In this document: positions 43,345 through 51,386 of the stretch, piece after piece
Layout of the letters: the number at the start of each line of letters is the position of its first letter
Numbering within the stretch: position 1 is the stretch's first letter
Notes under the pieces: generated by a model
Databases searched by the model: none
The model's input: only the letters and a program-made list of their open reading frames with translations
Told to the model about the DNA's origin: nothing
Program-made: the position numbers and the translations under genes
Assembly: GCA_902588615.1 (NCBI GenBank)
Contig: CACIPV010000001.1
Span: 24,001-88,000 of the forward strand
Direction of reading: 5' to 3'
From: an uncultured Alphaproteobacteria bacterium
GTDB lineage: Bacteria; Pseudomonadota; Alphaproteobacteria; HIMB59
DNA length: 64,000 nucleotides

Positions 43345-44055
43345 TTAAATTAATGCTAAACCTCCGTTTACATGCAAGGTTTGGCCTGTGATATAACTAG
43401 CATTTTCAGAGCATAAAAAACCCACAGCTTTTGCTATATCATAGGAATCACCCAGCTTTTTCATAGGAATTCTATCTAAAATTGCGATTTTTTGATCTTC
43501 ATTAAGTTTATCAGTCATATTCGACTGTATAAAACCTGGGGCTACGCTGTTAACCGTTATATTTCTTGTTGATAATTCTAATGCAAGTGATTTTACCATT
43601 CCAGAAATAGCAGCTTTAGATGCGGTATAATTTACTTGCCCAGGGTTTCCCGTATGTGCAACAACTGATGAAATAAAAATAATTCTTCCAAATCTTTTCT
43701 TAACCATTTTTTTTGTAAAATGTTTAAGTAAGTAAAAAGATGAATTTAAATTAACATTAATGACACTACTCCAATCATCTGATGACATTCTTAAAAAAAT
43801 ATTATCTTTATTTAAACCTGCATTCAAAATAAGGTAGTCAATATCATAATCAAAAATTTTCTCCAAATTTAAGTTTTTAATATTATTCAAATCCAATTCA
43901 GTAAATTTAACATAATCTAGGTTGGTATTTACTTTACTCAAATTAGTAGTTGTTGAGTAAATTTCATCACATTCATTCTTGTTAAAGTAATCACATATAG
44001 AGCTACCAATAGTGCCAGTACCACCAGTTACTAATAATTTTTTATTTTTGAACAT
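43345..44055 (-). CDS. fabG: 3-oxoacyl-[acyl-carrier-protein] reductase
   Basis: FabG reduces 3-oxoacyl-ACP with NADPH. From ATG at 44055 the protein has 236 residues, with the Rossmann T-G-G-T-G-T-I-G near the N-terminus, N-A-G, the catalytic serine in F-I-S-S-V and Y-T-A-S-K, and an L-H-V-N-G-G end. An ATG at 44100 would add a hydrophobic stretch lying inside fabD and is rejected. It overlaps fabD by 14 bp. The order fabD-fabG-acpP-fabF is the classic cluster. Confidence 0.96.
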   Translation of the reverse strand: MFKNKKLLVTGGTGTIGSSICDYFNKNECDEIYSTTTNLSKVNTNLDYVKFTELDLNNIKNLNLEKIFDYDIDYLILNAGLNKDNIFLRMSSDDWSSVINVNLNSSFYLLKHFTKKMVKKRFGRIIFISSVVAHTGNPGQVNYTASKAAISGMVKSLALELSTRNITVNSVAPGFIQSNMTDKLNEDQKIAILDRIPMKKLGDSYDIAKAVGFLCSENASYITGQTLHVNGGLALI

Positions 44056-44956
44056 TATTAATATCCTCAATACTACAAAAAGAATAGCTTTTACCTTCAA
44101 AATCTCTAGGTAGGAAATTTAATAAAGTTTTTTTTGGTCCTATCTCTATAAATGTATCTATTTTTTTCTCTATTATAGTTTTAATAGTCTCTGACCACAT
44201 TACAGGAGAGTGTATCTGAAGAGATAATTGTTTACCATAATCATTTTCAGATATATTTTTATAGTTGATTAAATTATGATTGGATATTAAATCTACATTG
44301 ATTTTTTTAAATAAATTACTTTCAATCTTTTCACTAAAAATTTTGGCACTTTCTCTCATTAAATCAGAATGAAATGGGGCTGAAACATTTAAAGGTATAT
44401 ACTTACCTAGCTTGTTATGTTCTTTAAATTTGTCAATTATATCTTTATAGCCGCATATTACCACTTGCCTATCAGAATTTAGATTGGCTAAGTAAACACC
44501 ATCTCCAAATAAGGTTTCGTCAATTTTAAAATCCTCTTTTTTTAAAATTGCATACATAGAATATTTTTTAGGATCAGAAACTATGGACATTGAATCTGCT
44601 CTACATTTAACCACCTTAAGCATTTCTTCAAAATTCAATGATCCAGCAAAGTACAAAGCACAATATTCTCCGAGAGAATGTCCTGCTAGTGTAATTTTAG
44701 AATAACTTTTATTCAAAAAATCTCTACAAAGGTCAATTATTATTGAGCTAAAGACAAAAATCATAGGTTGACTGAATTGAGTTAAATTAATTAGGTTTGT
44801 ATCATTTTGGGCTTTTAATAAATCATATCCGAGAATTTTTGAACTTTGTAAATATCTTTCTTTTACCCAGTCATATTTTTTAATAAAATCAGTGCCCATT
44901 TCAGGGAATTGTGAGCCTTGACCTGTAAAAAGTATTGAAAGGTTTTTATTTGACAT
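44042..44956 (-). CDS. fabD: Malonyl CoA-acyl carrier protein transacylase
   Basis: FabD loads malonyl groups on AcpP. The 304 residues show F-T-G-Q-G-S-Q-F-P-E-M-G at the N-terminus, the nucleophile motif A-G-H-S-L-G-E-Y and the histidine in S-A-P-F-H-S. Length is typical. The ATG at 44956 is preceded by TATAAT only 6 nt away, so its mRNA may be leaderless. It is divergent from rpsF, 32 bp away. Confidence 0.96.
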   Translation of the reverse strand: MSNKNLSILFTGQGSQFPEMGTDFIKKYDWVKERYLQSSKILGYDLLKAQNDTNLINLTQFSQPMIFVFSSIIIDLCRDFLNKSYSKITLAGHSLGEYCALYFAGSLNFEEMLKVVKCRADSMSIVSDPKKYSMYAILKKEDFKIDETLFGDGVYLANLNSDRQVVICGYKDIIDKFKEHNKLGKYIPLNVSAPFHSDLMRESAKIFSEKIESNLFKKINVDLISNHNLINYKNISENDYGKQLSLQIHSPVMWSETIKTIIEKKIDTFIEIGPKKTLLNFLPRDFEGKSYSFCSIEDINNVQK

Positions 44957-44976
44957 AGCTAAATTATATCTATAGA
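44950..44976 (+). promoter_or_regulatory. Predicted rpsF promoter, overlapping the fabD -10 box
   Basis: TTGACA (44950-44955) and TATAGA (44971-44976) on the plus strand are 15 bp apart, and the rpsF ATG follows 12 nt later. On the minus strand TATAAT (44963-44968) lies 6 nt before the fabD ATG. The two promoters interleave within 40 bp, so they may interfere with each other. Confidence 0.48.
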
Positions 44977-44988
44977 CACTCTTTTTAC

Positions 44989-45318
44989 ATGACTAGCATA
45001 TATGAAACAACAATTATAGTAAAACCTGACCTAGCTAATGATCAAATGAAAAATCTAAATTCATCTATTGATAATTTTTTTTCAGAAAATAGCGTTTCTA
45101 TTGGATATAAAGAGGATTGGGGAATTAAAAATCTAAAATATTCTATTAACAAGTACTCCAAAGGCTCATTCAAATTTATGAGGTTCAACTCATCATCTGA
45201 CTTTCCTAAAAAGTTGGATGCTTTTTTAAAGTTTAATACGGATTGCCTTCGTTTTCTTGTCACGAAGTCAATAAATGAATTGAACGAAACAACACCTCAA
45301 GCTAATAAAGAGAACTAA
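44989..45318 (+). CDS. rpsF: 30S ribosomal protein S6 (bS6)
   Basis: bS6 binds the central domain of 16S rRNA together with S18. The 109 residues begin Y-E-T-T-I-I-V-K-P-D-L and include G-I-K-N-L-K-Y-S-I-N and the F-L-V-T-K segment, the family pattern. It starts with ATG at 44989 and its stop shares one base with the rpsR ATG (TAATG). rpsF-rpsR-rplI is universally conserved. Confidence 0.97.
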   Translation: MTSIYETTIIVKPDLANDQMKNLNSSIDNFFSENSVSIGYKEDWGIKNLKYSINKYSKGSFKFMRFNSSSDFPKKLDAFLKFNTDCLRFLVTKSINELNETTPQANKEN

Positions 45319-45506
45319 TGAGAAAAAATTTAAATATTTCTAACGAAGAATTAATGAAAATTGACTATAAAAACACACAAATTCTAAAAAAATTTATAAA
45401 CGATAATGGAAAAATTATTCCTCAAAGGGTTACTAATGTTTCCAGGTCAATTCATACAAAAATTGCTAAGGCTATTAAACAAGCTAGATTTTTATCTCTT
45501 ATATAA
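45318..45506 (+). CDS. rpsR: 30S ribosomal protein S18 (bS18)
   Basis: bS18 pairs with S6 on the platform of the small subunit. The 62 residues contain I-D-Y-K-N-T-Q-I-L-K-K-F-I and G-K-I-I-P-Q-R-V-T-N-V, both diagnostic, and end with A-I-K-Q-A-R-F-L. The N-terminus is short, as in streamlined relatives. It overlaps rpsF by 1 bp and precedes rplI by 2 bp. Confidence 0.96.
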   Translation: MRKNLNISNEELMKIDYKNTQILKKFINDNGKIIPQRVTNVSRSIHTKIAKAIKQARFLSLI

Positions 45507-45508
45507 TC

Positions 45509-45967
45509 ATGACAAAAGTTGTTGTTTTAGAGAAATTTAAAAAAAACTGGGAAATAGGATCTGTAGTTTCTGTGAAAGATGGCTACGCAAGAAATTACTT
45601 AATTCCAAGTGGTAAAGCTAAATTCGCTACTAAACAAAATATTGAAGAAATCAAAAATTTAGAGGAAAGTCTTTTGAAAAAAGATAATGAAAATAAATCG
45701 ATTGCCAACGATACTGCATCAAAAATAAACAATTTAAAATTTTCTAAAGAGATCGCAGCAAAAGATAATGGTGAACTTTATGGATCTTTAAGTGTTGGTG
45801 ACATTGTAACATTTTTGGAAGAAAATGACATAAATATACAAAAGAAATTTATAAAACTTGGCAATAAAATAAAAACTATTGGTGAATACTCTGTAGATAT
45901 AGATTTACATCCTGAGGTAAATTGTTCACTTGATATTGAGATCTTATCCCCTAAAACTTCCTCCTAA
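45509..45967 (+). CDS. rplI: 50S ribosomal protein L9 (bL9)
   Basis: bL9 binds 23S rRNA domain V near the L1 stalk. The 152 residues show the N-terminal domain with G-S-V-V-S-V-K-D-G-Y-A-R-N-Y-L-I-P, the long connecting helix (about residues 40-75) and the C-terminal domain with L-Y-G-S-L-S. The N-terminal glycines are as expected. It follows rpsR by 2 bp; dnaB follows after 39 bp. Confidence 0.96.
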   Translation: MTKVVVLEKFKKNWEIGSVVSVKDGYARNYLIPSGKAKFATKQNIEEIKNLEESLLKKDNENKSIANDTASKINNLKFSKEIAAKDNGELYGSLSVGDIVTFLEENDINIQKKFIKLGNKIKTIGEYSVDIDLHPEVNCSLDIEILSPKTSS

Positions 45968-46006
45968 TACTATCTTTTTCTAAATTTATTAATAACCTAT
46001 CAATTT

Positions 46007-47428
46007 ATGCAAAAGTCTTTTGAGAGCTTAAAGGATAATGACATTGAAATTATTGTGATTGCTTATTTACTTAAGCATCCAGATTTGATTGATACTCATT
46101 TTGAATACTTAGATAATAATCTATTTGAAAATGCTGAAAATTTAAAAATTTTTAATGTATTAGAGGATTTTCATAAATCTCAAAAAAATGTTTCCATAGA
46201 TACAATAAAAAATTATATCCCAGATATTCAATCTAAAACACATAAAGAATTGTCTTCACAAATAGATCAAATTGTTTTTTCAAAAGATGTTTTTTCTAAT
46301 TATCTAGAAACTCTTCAGGAATTATATTTGCGTAGAGAACTTTTCAAAATTACACAAAATAAAAACAATGAGGCAACAACTTTTGAAACAACTAACAATA
46401 TTAAAGATATTTTTATGGATCTTGAAAAAAAATTATTTGATTTAACTAATTTTAAAAAAAATAATTATGAATTTAAAAATTTTGCCACAGTTACAAAAGC
46501 ATCTCTTCAAATAGTCGAAAAAGCCTTTAAAAAAAAAGGAAAATATTCTGGCATTGTTTCAGGTTTTCAAGATTTAGATGATATGTTAGGAGGCTTACAA
46601 AATTCTGACCTAATTATTCTTGCGGGTAGACCTTCCATGGGCAAAACTGCACTTGCGACTAACATCGCTTTTAATGCTGCAAAATATTTTTCTCAAGAAG
46701 AAGATAAAGGGTCAGTAATTATGTTCTCTTTAGAAATGTCAGCTGAGCAAATAGGTTTGAGAATTTTAGCTGAACAATCAAGAATAGCTAGTGATAAACT
46801 GCGTAAAGGTGAACTTAATGAAAAAGACTCCCTTGAACTTCAAAAATCATATCAAGAAATTAATAATTTAAATTTTTATTTTGATGATAGTCCTAATTTA
46901 ACTGTTACAGAACTAAGATCTAAGCTTCGAAGATATAAAAATAATTATAATATAAAATTAGTTTTAATTGATTATCTACAATTAATAAAGCCTGAGGGCA
47001 GTAGAGACAATAGAGTAAATGAACTATCAGAAATAACTAGAAATTTAAAACAGTTAGCTAAAGAATTTGATTTACCTGTAATTTCACTCTCTCAACTTTC
47101 TCGTCAAGTTGAAAATAGAGATGATAAAAGACCTCTACTATCTGATTTAAGAGAGTCGGGAAGCATCGAACAAGACGCTGACGTTGTAATGTTTATTTAT
47201 AGAGAAAGTTACTACTTACAAAGAAACGAACCAATAAGAGGTGCTGATGAAACCCAAGAGTCATATCAAAAAAAACATGACACTTGGAAAGATAGAAATG
47301 AGGAAGTGTTTAATAAAGCTGAATTAATCGTTGCAAAACAAAGAAATGGTCCTACTGGTAAGATTGAGTTATACTTTGATGATAAATATACCAAATTCTT
47401 GGGAATTGAAAAAAATGCATCAAATTAA
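46007..47428 (+). CDS. dnaB: Replicative DNA helicase DnaB
   Basis: DnaB is the hexameric replication fork helicase. The 473 residues have an N-terminal helical domain (about 1-105), a linker, and a RecA-like C-terminal motor with Walker A A-G-R-P-S-M-G-K-T-A, the L-I-D-Y-L-Q-L Walker B and S-L-S-Q-L-S-R. No intein is present. Length is normal. It follows rplI as in most bacteria. alr and radA, often next in alphaproteobacteria, are absent here. Confidence 0.98.
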   Translation: MQKSFESLKDNDIEIIVIAYLLKHPDLIDTHFEYLDNNLFENAENLKIFNVLEDFHKSQKNVSIDTIKNYIPDIQSKTHKELSSQIDQIVFSKDVFSNYLETLQELYLRRELFKITQNKNNEATTFETTNNIKDIFMDLEKKLFDLTNFKKNNYEFKNFATVTKASLQIVEKAFKKKGKYSGIVSGFQDLDDMLGGLQNSDLIILAGRPSMGKTALATNIAFNAAKYFSQEEDKGSVIMFSLEMSAEQIGLRILAEQSRIASDKLRKGELNEKDSLELQKSYQEINNLNFYFDDSPNLTVTELRSKLRRYKNNYNIKLVLIDYLQLIKPEGSRDNRVNELSEITRNLKQLAKEFDLPVISLSQLSRQVENRDDKRPLLSDLRESGSIEQDADVVMFIYRESYYLQRNEPIRGADETQESYQKKHDTWKDRNEEVFNKAELIVAKQRNGPTGKIELYFDDKYTKFLGIEKNASN

Positions 47429-47436
47429 GATCTCAA

Positions 47437-48204
47437 ATGAAATTTATTGAAAACATTGGATTAATTTTTTTATCCTTATTGTCTAGTTTAGGGAAGTTTA
47501 TTTTATTTATAATATTTTTTTTCAAATATTTTTTTAATCCTAAATTCTATTTTAAAAATAATATTAAGTACTTCATTAATGTATTTATTTCATCAATACC
47601 AATAATAGCTTTAACTGGGATTTTTTCTGGGATGGTTCTTGCTTTGCAATCTTATACTGGTTTTTCGAGATTTTCAGCAGAGTCAGCTATTCCAAATATA
47701 GTAGTTTTAACTCTAACCAGGGAGTTGGGTCCAGTGTTAACAGGTCTGATGATTTCGGCCAGAGTTGGCTCTTCTATTGCTGCAGAAATAGCCACAATGA
47801 GAGTTACAGAACAGATCGATGCTCTTAAAACACTTAATACAAATTATTACAATTATCTTGTTACACCGCGTGTTTTGTCTTTAACCTTGGCTTTGCCATT
47901 ATTTGTAACTTTAGTAGATTTTATAGGTGTTATGGGTGGGTATATAGTTTCAGTACATAGGCTTGGATTTAATGATAACCTATACTTATTAAACACTATT
48001 GATTTTTTGAGCTTAAACGATTATTTATCAGGAATTTTTAAAGCATTTGTATTTGGTTTTATTATATCAATAGTAAGTTGTTATTGTGGCTTATTTTCTG
48101 ATAAAGGTGCTTTTGGTGTTGGGTCAGCTACAACAAATGCAGTTGTTATTTCCTCAATTTTAATTTTGTCATCTAATTACTTTCTTACAGAATTGTTCTT
48201 TTAA
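47437..48204 (+). CDS. mlaE: ABC transporter permease MlaE
   Basis: MlaE is the membrane subunit of the phospholipid transporter that maintains outer-membrane asymmetry. The 255 residues have several hydrophobic helices and the conserved segment T-R-E-L-G-P-V-L-T-G-L-M-I-S-A-R-V-G-S-S-I-A-A-E-I, followed by M-R-V-T-E-Q-I-D-A-L. It lies 8 bp after dnaB and shares one base with the mlaF start. The substrate-binding MlaD (MCE) gene does not follow. Confidence 0.94.
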   Translation: MKFIENIGLIFLSLLSSLGKFILFIIFFFKYFFNPKFYFKNNIKYFINVFISSIPIIALTGIFSGMVLALQSYTGFSRFSAESAIPNIVVLTLTRELGPVLTGLMISARVGSSIAAEIATMRVTEQIDALKTLNTNYYNYLVTPRVLSLTLALPLFVTLVDFIGVMGGYIVSVHRLGFNDNLYLLNTIDFLSLNDYLSGIFKAFVFGFIISIVSCYCGLFSDKGAFGVGSATTNAVVISSILILSSNYFLTELFF

Positions 48205-48908
48205 TGAAAATCGAAATTAAAAATTTAAAAAAAAGATTTAATAATAATTTTATTTTAAAAGATATAAGTCTTACAATAGAGAAAAATAAATCTACTATTA
48301 TTCTTGGTCAATCTGGTTGTGGTAAATCTGTATTAATAAAAACTATCTATCAACTATTTAGTTTTGATAGTGGTAACATTCTTTATGATGGTGAGTCTGA
48401 AGTTGATTTAGATAAATTTAGTATGCTATTTCAATACGGAGCTCTATTTGATAGTTTGAAAATATCTGAAAACATAGCATTTACAGATTTTATTAATAGT
48501 AAAACAAATTATAATAAAAAAGTTATCTCTCTTATGCATGATGTAGGGCTAAATAAATCAATATTTGATAGATATCCATCAGAAATATCCGGGGGTATGA
48601 AGAAAAGAGTAGCATTAGCAAGAGCGCTTTATAAAAATCCTGAAGTAATTTTTTTAGATGAACCCACAACAGGATTAGACCCCATAAACAGTGATAAAAT
48701 TAACGAATTGATATTAAAAGTAATTACAAAAAGAAAAATAACCGCTGTAACCATAACTCATGATATCAAAAGTGCAATTAAAACAGGAGATAACTATTAT
48801 TTTATTCATGAAGGAATTATTCAAGATAAGGGTGATTGTAAAAAAATTTTTAAAACTAGAAATAAAGTATTTAAATCATTTATTACAGGAGCAGATATTA
48901 AACAATGA
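48204..48908 (+). CDS. mlaF: ABC transporter ATP-binding protein MlaF
   Basis: MlaF drives the MlaE permease. The 234 residues contain Walker A G-Q-S-G-C-G-K-S, signature S-G-G-M-K-K-R-V-A-L-A-R, Walker B V-I-F-L-D-E-P-T-T-G-L-D-P and the switch histidine in T-I-T-H-D. The signature with S-G-G-M-K is typical of the Mla/Ttg2 group. It overlaps mlaE by 1 bp and cvpA by 4 bp. Confidence 0.95.
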   Translation: MKIEIKNLKKRFNNNFILKDISLTIEKNKSTIILGQSGCGKSVLIKTIYQLFSFDSGNILYDGESEVDLDKFSMLFQYGALFDSLKISENIAFTDFINSKTNYNKKVISLMHDVGLNKSIFDRYPSEISGGMKKRVALARALYKNPEVIFLDEPTTGLDPINSDKINELILKVITKRKITAVTITHDIKSAIKTGDNYYFIHEGIIQDKGDCKKIFKTRNKVFKSFITGADIKQ

Positions 48909-49471
48909 TGAATTTTTCAGGTTTAAATTACATTGATTATTCTTATCTAATACTTCTTATTTTATTTGCAATTTTTTTTGGTATTAAAGGAGCTACAAAA
49001 TCTATCAGCTACAGTCTTAAAATAGTACTATCTATATCTTTACCATTTGTATTTTATAAGAGAGTACTAAATTTTTCTTTAGAAAAATTAAATATTGAAT
49101 ATTTATTTTTACTCCAAAATAAAAATGCAATTTTTTTAGAGATTATATCTTTTATTATTCTTTTTTTAATTACATATATTATTTATTCAATTCTAGAAAA
49201 GGCTTTAAATTTAAAATCACCTTCTCAACTTGAATTTAAAATTTTGGATATTATCATAGGCTCGATTTATGGAATAATTTTATTTTCTGTTCTTTTTTAT
49301 TTTTCTTATATCGCCTTTTTTAAAAATTATATTAACGATAAGAATAAAATTATGAAATTAAATATTTCAATATATGAAAACCTTATGTATAAAGACTCAA
49401 AGATTGAAAAAAATAATAAAAAAGACTCATCTATTAAAGAAAAAAGTAATGATAAAAAAGAACTCTACTAA
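48905..49471 (+). CDS. cvpA: CvpA family membrane protein
   Basis: CvpA proteins are small inner-membrane proteins of uncertain role, linked in E. coli to colicin V export and envelope stress. The 188 residues start with the family pattern N-Y-I-D-Y-S-Y-L-I-L-L, have four hydrophobic segments (about 10-27, 33-50, 68-95, 115-140) and a polar lysine-rich tail. It overlaps mlaF by 4 bp and purF by 23 bp; cvpA-purF is a conserved pair. Confidence 0.9.
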   Translation: MMNFSGLNYIDYSYLILLILFAIFFGIKGATKSISYSLKIVLSISLPFVFYKRVLNFSLEKLNIEYLFLLQNKNAIFLEIISFIILFLITYIIYSILEKALNLKSPSQLEFKILDIIIGSIYGIILFSVLFYFSYIAFFKNYINDKNKIMKLNISIYENLMYKDSKIEKNNKKDSSIKEKSNDKKELY

Positions 49472-50900
49472 AGTTAGAGAAGAGTGTGGCGTTTTTGGTA
49501 TTTCTAATATTAATGATGCTTCAGCTTTAGCTGCCTTAGGTTTACACGCACTTCAACATCGAGGGCAAGAGGGTTGTGGGATAGTTTCTTATGATGGCAA
49601 CAATTATTATTCTGAAAAAAGATTTGGACTTGTAGGAGATAATTTTAATAATGAGGATACAATTAAAAAATTACCTGGTAATTTTGCAATTGGACATAAC
49701 AGATATAGTACAACTGGGGGTAAAATATTAAGAAATGTTCAACCCTTTTTTGCAGATACTAACGCTGGTGGTATAGGGGTCTCTCATAATGGTAATTTTA
49801 CTAATGCTATTACGTTAAGAAAAGAACTGGTTAAAGATGGAGCAATTTTTTACACAACATCAGACTCTGAAACGATAGTTCAACTAATAGCTAGGTCAAA
49901 AAAAGAAAAAAATATTGATAAAATTATTGAGGCAATTTCTCAAATTCAGGGTGGCTACGCTTTGGTAATGCTCACCAAAGACGTTCTCATTGGAGCAAGA
50001 GATATATATGGGATTAGGCCTTTGGTAATAGGTATTATAAATAATTCATATGTTTTGGCATCTGAAACATGTGCCCTTGATATTATAGGTGCAGAATTTG
50101 TTAGGGAAGTTGAAAACGGTGAAATTGTGTATATTGAAAATAATGAATTACATAGTCTAAAACCATTTGGTAATCACAAGCCTCGTCCATGTGCGTTTGA
50201 ATACATATATTTTGCAAGACCAGATAGTGTTTTAAGAGGTAAAACAGCTTATGAGTATAGAAAAAATTTAGGAAGGGAATTAGCAAAAGAGGATAATATA
50301 AACGCAGAGTTAGTTGTGCCAGTTCCAGACTCCGGTAATGCTGCTGCAATAGGTTATAGTCAGCAAAAAAAAATTAACTTTGATTTGGGTTTAATCAGAA
50401 ATCATTATGTTGGAAGAACTTTTATAGAACCTGGCCAACAAATAAGGAGTTTGGGTGTTAAACTAAAATTGAATGCTAATAGAAGTTCTATTGAGAATAA
50501 AAAAATTATTTTAGTAGATGACTCTTTAGTTCGCGGTACAACCTCACATAAAATTGTGAAGATGTTGTATGATGCAGGAGCTAAAGAAGTTCATTTAAGA
50601 ATAGCATGTCCAGAAATCAAATTCCCTGATTTTTATGGAGTTGATATGCCCACAAAAAAAGAATTATTGGCAGCAAATAAAAGTGTTGATGAGATATGTG
50701 ATTATGTAAAAGCGAAAAGTTTAAAATTTTTATCTTTAGATGGGCTATACATAGCTCTAGGTTTTCTAAAAAGAGATAATAATGAGCCTCAATTGACAGA
50801 TCACTATTTTACTGGCGATTATCCTATCAAATTAATTGATCAATTAGGTGATAATAAAATAACTCAACTATCTCTGCTAAGCTCTGGATCAAATATTTAA
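49449..50900 (+). CDS. purF: Amidophosphoribosyltransferase
   Basis: PurF commits PRPP to purine synthesis. From ATG at 49449 it has 483 residues. The short propeptide precedes the catalytic cysteine in E-E-C-G-V-F-G (about residue 12), followed by the glutaminase domain with H-R-G-Q-E-G and the transferase domain with the PRPP loop V-D-D-S-L-V-R-G-T-T. An ATG at 49374 lies inside cvpA and is not preferred. The gene is directly followed by a TTG-started remnant gene (TAATTG). Confidence 0.97.
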   Translation: MIKKNSTKVREECGVFGISNINDASALAALGLHALQHRGQEGCGIVSYDGNNYYSEKRFGLVGDNFNNEDTIKKLPGNFAIGHNRYSTTGGKILRNVQPFFADTNAGGIGVSHNGNFTNAITLRKELVKDGAIFYTTSDSETIVQLIARSKKEKNIDKIIEAISQIQGGYALVMLTKDVLIGARDIYGIRPLVIGIINNSYVLASETCALDIIGAEFVREVENGEIVYIENNELHSLKPFGNHKPRPCAFEYIYFARPDSVLRGKTAYEYRKNLGRELAKEDNINAELVVPVPDSGNAAAIGYSQQKKINFDLGLIRNHYVGRTFIEPGQQIRSLGVKLKLNANRSSIENKKIILVDDSLVRGTTSHKIVKMLYDAGAKEVHLRIACPEIKFPDFYGVDMPTKKELLAANKSVDEICDYVKAKSLKFLSLDGLYIALGFLKRDNNEPQLTDHYFTGDYPIKLIDQLGDNKITQLSLLSSGSNI

Positions 50901-51386
50901 TTGTCTACTAATCAAGTCTTAATAATTCTAAATGGTGAAGATCAAAGAGTGTTATCTAAAAGTTCAAATAAAATTATCTTAGCAAAAAAAAAACAAGAGA
51001 ATATTACTCATGACCACACACTACTTCAGACAAATTTTGACTCTTTGGAGGATTTAATAAAAGCAAAAGAAATAATAAAAAATCAATTTTCAAAAATTGA
51101 TGAATTTGTCATTATTTACAGGGATATTGATTTAAATATGATCTCTTATCAATACGACTACAATCATATTAAACAAAATTACCAAGAGTTATTGAATATT
51201 ATCTATTTTATAAATTTACTTTTGCCATTACTAAGAGATAAATTTAGCTTTATTTTATCTTTCGAAAAGGATAATCATTATAAAGTTCATTTTAATAATT
51301 TTAAAATATCATTGATTAAATATATGGAGTCGTTAAAGCTGGACCTAGTAAAGTCTAATAATATTGATATCAAAATATTAAACTAA
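50901..51386 (+). CDS. Decayed short-chain dehydrogenase-like protein
   Basis: In alphaproteobacteria an SDR oxidoreductase gene commonly follows cvpA-purF. This 161-residue product sits in that slot. Its second half resembles the SDR scaffold: an N-x-x-x-x-x-x-x-I-N-L-L-L-P-L-L-R helix, a strand, then K-I-S-L-I-K-Y-M-E-S-L-K-L-D-L with spacing like the catalytic YxxxK helix. It has no G-x-x-x-G-x-G nucleotide motif and no YxxxK, and is about 70 residues short. It is likely not an active dehydrogenase. The start is TTG at 50901. It overlaps der tail to tail by 17 bp. Confidence 0.6.
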   Translation: MSTNQVLIILNGEDQRVLSKSSNKIILAKKKQENITHDHTLLQTNFDSLEDLIKAKEIIKNQFSKIDEFVIIYRDIDLNMISYQYDYNHIKQNYQELLNIIYFINLLLPLLRDKFSFILSFEKDNHYKVHFNNFKISLIKYMESLKLDLVKSNNIDIKILN

